Assembly: GCA_003448025.1 (NCBI GenBank)
Contig: DLXL01000494.1
Coordinates: forward strand, 2,854-10,802
DNA: 7,949 nt
Direction: 5' to 3'
DNA from: Saprospirales bacterium
GTDB taxonomy: Bacteria; Bacteroidota; Bacteroidia; Chitinophagales; Saprospiraceae
Positions 1 through 5,500 of the stretch are shown here, one piece after another. The notes under the pieces were generated by a model that was not told where the DNA came from, searched no databases, and saw nothing but the letters and a program-made list of their open reading frames with translations. Every line of letters begins with the position of its first letter. The stretch's first letter is position 1. Both the position numbers and the translations under genes were made by a program.

Positions 1-61
1 GAGTGTTTTGTTGAACCACGGAGTTACAAAGGGCACGGAGTTTTTGGTTGAACCACGGAGT
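1..61. repeat. Short tandem intergenic repeat, 37-bp period, CACGGAG core
   Basis: Positions 1-24 and 38-61 match at 22 of 24 bases by hand comparison (mismatches at 5/42 and 9/46), giving a 37-bp period. The 15-mer GTTGAACCACGGAGT occurs exactly at 10-24 and 47-61. The core CACGGAG appears three times (17-23, 34-40, 54-60). The array ends 4 bp from the stop codon of the minus-strand lipoprotein gene, so it lies just downstream of that gene, and its other side runs off the window. CCACGGAG-type tandem elements are, from general memory, a recurring kind of intergenic repeat in environmental bacterial genomes; membership in such a family is inference. No hairpin strong enough for a terminator is visible in it. 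Confidence 0.75.
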
Positions 62-65
62 CATT

Positions 66-1175
66 TTAATGCGATTCTACCATCAGGTTTTTTTTGAGTA
101 CATGTTTGATTTCCCATTCCACATCGTTGGAAATGTGATTCACCATGTCCCGATTAGTTGGCGTTGAGGGCGCTGAAGACTCTGAAGTTTCATTAAAATT
201 GTATGATCCATACAAAGTTTTCGATATCAATAGCAGACCAGACTGGCAGTCTATCAGTTCCATAGCTACTGAAGCATTGCCTGAACGTTCGCAGGAGTAA
301 GTAGTGATAGTGCTGGTTTCGCAGCGATATTTCTGAACCCGGGATACTACCCGACCACAGGAATCGCGGGTTTCTTCAAATCCATCCTCTACTTGTTTGG
401 TTTCAGTTCGGGTAGTTTGTGTATTGTTCCCGCTCCCAATATCCAAGGATACCAGCATGCACTTCAGGGTGTATGTAAACGTTTGCCGGGCCTGTGGGTC
501 AGTGTAAAATATCAGCCAGTCGTTTTTGATGAGTTGCGGATTTTTTTTGAGGTCTTCCCAAAAATAGCTGGCATCTGAAATACCTGGTGCCGATTCAGGC
601 ACAATGAGGATGTGTACTTTTCCCATATGCCAGGCACTATCCATCAACGCGTTTGCATTTTCCCAGTAGGGGTAATAGTTGGTTTTCAGCTCACGAAGTA
701 AATAGTACGCTTTCCGGGCGGCGATATGCTCCCCTGCAGAGAGTAAGGTTTGCGCCTGATTGTACAGGTATTTGGCTGCCAGTTGCCTGCTTTGTGCTGC
801 TAAAGTGTCAACGTCCGAAACAAAACGGAATGCCGGCTCGAAGCCTTTTTTGGTTCGTAAGGGTTGCCATTTTTCCACGTTTTGTTGTCGAAGTTGTATG
901 TTACGGTACAGGCTATTGATCTGTGGCCAGTTTGCATCATTGTTTTCGGCCAAAAGTCTGGAAAGTTCCAATGAGTCTTTTCGCTGCATGGTGTTAAAGG
1001 CAAATTCAAGCCCTGTTAAGTCTTTTTTCGACCTGTATTTTTTGGGCTGGTCTCTGAATTTCAGCCCATAAGCGGCAATGGCCGACTGGTATTCTCCCTT
1101 ATCCAGGTAATACTGCGGAGTGAAGCACCCATATATAAAAAATAGTATGGAGAGCAGGAAGAGGTTGCGTTTCAT
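66..1175 (-). CDS. Putative lipoprotein with TPR-like region and Cys-containing beta-rich C-terminus (function unknown)
   Basis: I do not recognise a named family. The 369-residue product starts with a short basic n-region and hydrophobic core ending in FIYGC, so Cys17 is a good lipobox cysteine and the mature protein is probably a membrane-anchored lipoprotein facing the periplasm or surface. Residues about 20-180 look helical and TPR-like (YYLDKGEYQSAIAAY; later ARKAY at 153-157, YWEN at 170-173, DSA at 179-181). Residues about 186-330 look beta-rich, with DWLIFYTD at 219-226. This C-terminal part holds five cysteines (239, 273, 285, 295, 310), four of them within 38 residues. It is a clear paralogue of the gene immediately upstream: over residues 153-226 about 31 of 74 positions are identical without gaps. 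The start ATG lies 23 bp after that gene's stop codon, indicating one transcript. No Shine-Dalgarno sequence is visible, as is usual in Bacteroidota. The reading frame is intact. The C-terminal beta segment vaguely resembles modules in other uncharacterised Bacteroidota lipoproteins, but this is only an impression. Confidence 0.85.
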   Translation of the reverse strand: MKRNLFLLSILFFIYGCFTPQYYLDKGEYQSAIAAYGLKFRDQPKKYRSKKDLTGLEFAFNTMQRKDSLELSRLLAENNDANWPQINSLYRNIQLRQQNVEKWQPLRTKKGFEPAFRFVSDVDTLAAQSRQLAAKYLYNQAQTLLSAGEHIAARKAYYLLRELKTNYYPYWENANALMDSAWHMGKVHILIVPESAPGISDASYFWEDLKKNPQLIKNDWLIFYTDPQARQTFTYTLKCMLVSLDIGSGNNTQTTRTETKQVEDGFEETRDSCGRVVSRVQKYRCETSTITTYSCERSGNASVAMELIDCQSGLLLISKTLYGSYNFNETSESSAPSTPTNRDMVNHISNDVEWEIKHVLKKNLMVESH

Positions 1176-1198
1176 GGCTGGGACAATTTGGTGGTGAG

Positions 1199-2296
1199 TT
1201 ATTCTTCCAATAAAGTTCTCAGAATGGATTGGTGCAGGTAGCCGCTTGTTGTTCGGGAAAGGCTTTTAATGAAAGCAGTGGCATTGTTTGATTGGAAGGA
1301 GTTTGCAGGATAGGCGAATTTGCCTTGGATGAGCTTTTTAAGTATTATTTTTCCTGTTTTGGGTTTCCAAATTTCTACTAACAGGACGGCCTTCGCCATA
1401 TTGTCGGGCTGTTTAAAGAGTGGATCCTGCCTTTTGATCTGGGAAACAGCTTTTGAAGGGGGCTCCGAATGGCCTGGATATTTCAGGGTAATGGTTTCAA
1501 TTGGAACGGCAGCATCTATGTGAAGCGGAGCCTGGGCATAATTTTTTTGTTCAATGGTCAGATTGATCAATTGATACCGGACGTGAAAGTCAAATCGTGT
1601 GTGCTTCAGTGTATCTGAATAAAAAGTTAGCCAATCCGCACTAGGCAAGGGTTGCAACAATGCGAAATGGTCCCAAAACAGGTTGGTTTCCGCATTGATG
1701 TCGCTTGCTACCCTTTCCAAAAGGATGGTTGCTTTCCCTGCTTTATAGGCACTGTCAAGCAAAATATTGGTGTTCTCCCAGTATTTGAAATAATTGCTTT
1801 TCAGGTCATTAAATGCTGCATAAGCTTTTCGCGCATAAAGATGTTTGCCTGTGGAATCGTTCAGTTGCAACCAATACTTACCCTTGCGATAAAGGCAGCC
1901 GGCTGCCGCTTTGCGGCTGGCCAACTCAAGGGAGTCTATTTCCGGAAAATAGAGTAACTCAGCAGAACGCTTTTGTGCCGGTATTACATCTAACAGATCA
2001 GATTGTCTCGCCTGGATATTTTCATAAATTTCGTGAATCCGCACCTGATTTCCTTCTATGTTTTCCAGTTGAAGTAGCGCTATTTCAGTGGTATCCTGAA
2101 TTTGAAGCTGCTGGTATGCATACTGGAGTCCAGCCTGATTTTTTTCCTTCTGGATTACCCGTAGTGGTGACCGGAGGTTATCATAATATTGGATAAAAGC
2201 GGTTTCAAAATCTCCATGACTGGCATGATAAGCAGGTATCCGGCATTGGTAGCTTAGTAAACATAGACTTATGGTCAGGATAAAAAAGTGCTTCAT
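1199..2296 (-). CDS. Putative lipoprotein or exported protein, paralogue of its downstream neighbour (function unknown)
   Basis: First gene of the minus-strand pair; 365 residues; no named family recognised. The N-terminus is a typical export signal (MKHFFILT, hydrophobic to about residue 16) followed by SYQC. Cys18 sits where the neighbour's lipobox Cys17 sits, but Gln at -1 and Ser at -3 are poor lipobox residues, so lipidation is uncertain; cleavage by signal peptidase I is the alternative. The body matches the neighbour: a TPR-like start (HGDFETAFIQYYDNLR), ARKAY at 155-159, YWEN at 172-175, DSA at 181-183, GK at 188-189 and DWLTFYSD at 221-228, with a constant two-residue offset. The C-terminal strands (AKAVLLVEIWKPKTGKI, 301-317, then LIQGKFAY, 322-329) match the neighbour's VAMELIDCQSGLLLI region. 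Apart from 12, 18 and 134 there are no cysteines, so the neighbour's C-terminal cysteine group is absent here. The gene is preceded by a TATATTTG promoter box at 2319-2326 on its own strand. The ATG is the only sensible start because it begins the signal peptide directly. Confidence 0.83.
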   Translation of the reverse strand: MKHFFILTISLCLLSYQCRIPAYHASHGDFETAFIQYYDNLRSPLRVIQKEKNQAGLQYAYQQLQIQDTTEIALLQLENIEGNQVRIHEIYENIQARQSDLLDVIPAQKRSAELLYFPEIDSLELASRKAAAGCLYRKGKYWLQLNDSTGKHLYARKAYAAFNDLKSNYFKYWENTNILLDSAYKAGKATILLERVASDINAETNLFWDHFALLQPLPSADWLTFYSDTLKHTRFDFHVRYQLINLTIEQKNYAQAPLHIDAAVPIETITLKYPGHSEPPSKAVSQIKRQDPLFKQPDNMAKAVLLVEIWKPKTGKIILKKLIQGKFAYPANSFQSNNATAFIKSLSRTTSGYLHQSILRTLLEE

Positions 2297-2318
2297 AAAA
2301 AAGGTTGAATTGGTTAGT

Positions 2319-2345
2319 CAAATATAGATTCCACAGGCATGACAA
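2319..2345 (-). promoter_or_regulatory. Bacteroidota-type promoter for the lipoprotein pair
   Basis: On the minus strand, 2326 down to 2319 reads TATATTTG, an exact match to the TAnnTTTG -7 box of Bacteroidota primary sigma factors. A TTG lies upstream at 2345-2343 with a 16-bp spacer, slightly shorter than the usual range of about 17-23 bp. Transcription would begin near 2313, giving a leader of roughly 17 nt before the ATG at 2296. The -7 match is direct observation; use as a promoter is inferred. Confidence 0.55.
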
Positions 2346-2431
2346 GTACACCGGATCGTGTTAAGGTAACAGGTCTTTTCGTGTTAAATATTTCAAATGC
2401 CTTCGTTTTTAGTTAAAATAGAATCAGTTTT

Positions 2432-2445
2432 AGCCACGAATTGCA
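2432..2445. repeat. Possible degenerate CCACGAATT-type intergenic element
   Basis: AGCCACGAATTGCA resembles the start of CCACGAATT/CACGAATT tandem elements that I recall from intergenic DNA of several bacterial phyla. Only one unit is readable here; the following bases (AAAACTAAAG) no longer fit. It could be a remnant or chance similarity. Confidence 0.2.
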
Positions 2446-2487
2446 AAAACTAAAGAATCATGCTGAGATAAAAGATGTGATAACTAC

Positions 2488-2514
2488 TTTCGCCGTTGTG
2501 ATTTCTCTAGATTG
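2488..2514 (+). promoter_or_regulatory. Weak promoter candidate for the peptidase gene
   Basis: TAGATTG at 2508-2514 is a partial match to TAnnTTTG, and TTTCG at 2488-2492 could serve as a weak -33 element with about 16 bp between. A start site near 2521 would leave a leader of about 20 nt. Both boxes deviate from consensus, so an activator or a different true start site is possible. Confidence 0.25.
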
Positions 2515-2540
2515 TTCCATTTCCAAATCATCCTGTATTA

Positions 2541-5500
2541 ATGGTCAAAAATTTCCTTACCCTATTGTGTATACTGGTTGCGATCAGTAACCTTTTTGCT
2601 CAAAATCTCTGGACTGATGTTGCAGAGAGTGGCATTCCTTCTGCTGGCGAGCGCAGGATTCAGCCTTCCAAATTTCGCTCTGTTCGACTAAATGTGCAGG
2701 CATTAAAGCCTGTTTTATCGGCGGCGCCATTACGCTTTACCACAGCTGCTGAGTCAGGCCAGCCTGTGATGCTAACCTTGCCTTTGCCGGATGGTGGCAT
2801 GGGACGTTTTCAACTGGAAGAAACGCCTGTGATGCATCCGGATCTGCAAGCTAAGTATCCACAAATTCGTACGTACACCGGTCGGGGAATTGATGACCCC
2901 ACTGCAGTATTGAAATGTGACCTCACCCCATGGGGATTTCATGGAATGGTACAGTCCGGCCGGAACGGAACTTATTATATTGATCCGGCTGTACACGGCA
3001 ACGACGAGTATTATGTGGTCTATAACAGGAAAGATTATCAAAAGAAAAAGGATGATTTGCTTTGGAGTTGCGGCACACCCGATCCGGATGGCGCCAAGGA
3101 ACTTGAGCAAATCCAGCCGCTTACTCCGGCTCAGTTTGCGGAGTTTCAGGGAGATACCAAGCTGAGAAAATACCGCCTGGCGCTTGCCTGTACCGGAGAA
3201 TATGCCACCTTCCACGGTGGAACAAAACCTCTGGTTTTGGCCGCGATGAATACTTCCATGAACCGCGTGAATGGTGTGTATGAGCGTGATTTTGCGGTAA
3301 CTATGGAAATTATTGCCAATAATGACCTGATTATTTATCTGAATGCTGCAACGGACCCCTATACCAATGGAAATGGCGGAACGATGCTTGGTCAGAACCA
3401 AACCACCTGCAATAACATCATTGGCGCCGCCAATTACGATATTGGTCACGTGTTCAGTACCGGCGGCGGCGGTATCGCCGGTCTAAATGTGGTTTGCGGA
3501 ACATCCAAAGCCAATGGCGTTACCGGGCAAGGATCACCGATAGGCGATCCATTTGATATTGACTATGTAGCCCATGAAATGGGTCACCAGTTCGGCGGTA
3601 ATCACACTTTTGCCAATTGTGGTGGAAATGTCAATTCTCCGAATGCAGTAGAGCCTGGCAGTGGTACAACTATTATGGCTTATGCCGGTATCTGCGGCGC
3701 TCAAAATGTGGCCAACAATAGTGAAGACATTTTCCATGGTTACAACATGCTGGAAATGGGCGCGTTTATTTATACCGGAGGCGCCAATACCTGTCCGGTA
3801 AAGATTAATTCCGGCAACAATAACCCCACGGTAGATGCCGGGGTCAACAGAATTATCCCCAAATCTACGCCTTTTGCGTTGACAGCTGTTGGAACTGATG
3901 TGGATGGAGATACGCTGACGTATACCTGGGAGCAAATGGACTTTGGCAATTCACCGTCTCCGCCGGTCTCCACGGCTACGACCGGCCCTCTTTTCCGTTC
4001 TTATAAAGGCAACACCTCCCCAACACGTACTTTCCCACGTTTGCAAGACCTGGTAAATAATGTAAATTCTACCTGGGAAGAATTACCTGGCGTGGCACGT
4101 TCCATGACCTTTCGGGTAACGGCTCGTGACAACGACTGGTATGCGGGATGTACGGATGAGGATGATATGACCATTACGGTAAGTGCAGCTTCAGGGCCGT
4201 TCCTGGTTACTGCCCCAAATACAAACGTAACCTGGTCAGTAGGCAGCACTCAAACCATTACCTGGGATGTAGCCAATACCACGGCGGCCCCGGTGTCGTG
4301 TGCCAATGTGCGCATTACGCTCTCTACCGATGGAGGTTTTACCTATCCGGTGGTACTGGCTGCCAGTGTGCCCAATAACGGTTCGGCTACCATTACGGTA
4401 CCTAATAATGTGTCTAATACCTGCCGGGTACGCGTAGAAGCGGTAGGAAATATCTTTTTCGATATCTCCAATACTAATTTCAGTATTATCGCTGCTCCTA
4501 CCTTCCTGATGAATGTTGATCCTCCAAGTTTATCGGCATGCGCTGGTCAGAACGCGGAAATGGATGTTTACATCGTCTCAGTGGCGGGATACAACACTCC
4601 GGCTACTATCTCGATTACAGGCAATCCGGCTGGGTCTACCGTGACGATCAATCCCAATCCGGTTTTACCTGGCAGTTCAACAACCCTGGTCATCTACGGA
4701 CTTACCCAGGCGATGGCAGGCGATTACCCCTTGAGTATTACAGCAACCAGCGGGGTCATTAACCGCACCGTTAACCTCATGCTTACGGTATTGCCGGGGC
4801 TGCCGGATGCTCCGGTTGCTGTTAGCCCGGCACAGGGAGAAACAGGAGTAAGCACCAACCCAACCTTAACCTGGAATCCAGCCAACTTTTCTTCAGGCTA
4901 TTCCATAGAGGTGGCCACCAATCCTTCCTTCGATCCAGCATCCATGGTTTTTAACGGGCTGACTGATTTAACTACTACAGATATTCCTGGTCTGAAATTG
5001 GAAACCGTGTATTACTGGCGTTTGCGTGCCATAAACGATTGTGGTGGAAGCGAACTCTCTGAAGTATATGCATTCCAGACCGGGCAAAACCAGTGCAACC
5101 AGAATTTCAGCAGCACGGATGTGCCCAAAACCATCCCGGTGGCGCCGACCGTACCACCGGTGGTTTCCAATTTGAGTATCGCGCAGAATAAGTTTGTAGG
5201 CGATGTCAATGTAAGCGTAACCTTTACCCACACTTATGTGGGCGACCTGCTGGCCTGGCTGATTTCTCCATCCAATGATTCCGTTTTGCTGTTCAATCAA
5301 CCAGGTGATCCTGCCGTGCAGTTTGGCTGTGCGGGTGATAACGGAAATTTGACCTTTGATGCACAGGCGGTGCAAAATGCAGAGGTTCTGGAAAATCAAT
5401 GCAACGGCACAGCACCTGCCTTGAACGGCACTTTCCAGTCTATTGAATCTTTGAACCTGTTCAACGGAAAGAATGCACAGGGTAACTGGAAATTTGTGAT

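Larger units (their letters stand above)
2297..2540. other. Divergent intergenic region, 244 bp
   Basis: This AT-rich gap separates the divergent lipoprotein pair and peptidase gene. I see no open reading frame with coding character and no RNA gene. It contains a promoter candidate for each direction, leaving roughly 140 bp between them, and a CCACGAATT-containing stretch near 2432-2445. A six-base inverted repeat (AGTTTT 2426-2431, AAAACT 2446-2451, 14-nt loop) is too weak to name. GAATCA is repeated at 2421-2426 and 2455-2460, which could be chance. No clear operator or riboswitch is visible. Confidence 0.7.

Noticed and set aside
1..61. Possible CRISPR fragment because of spaced identical repeats
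   Set aside because: Only two near-identical units are present, the stretch between them contains another copy of the same core, and no cas genes are seen. It fits a tandem intergenic repeat better.
653..1071. Overlapping plus-strand open frames opposite the downstream lipoprotein gene
   Set aside because: Two different frames overlap each other and a gene supported by a signal peptide and a paralogue; neither has coding character.
1813..2196. Plus-strand open frame (127 codons) opposite the upstream lipoprotein gene
   Set aside because: It overlaps a paralogue-supported gene and shows no domain or start context.
2426..2451. Hairpin AGTTTT...AAAACT in the intergenic region
   Set aside because: A six-base A/T-rich stem with a 14-nt loop is too weak and lies upstream of both genes; probably chance.
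2772..3449. Long antisense open frame (225 codons) opposite the peptidase gene
   Set aside because: It lies entirely over the propeptide and catalytic domain of a clearly real gene, has an unconvincing protein composition (Ile/Arg/His-rich, no domain), and no promoter. It is a shadow frame.
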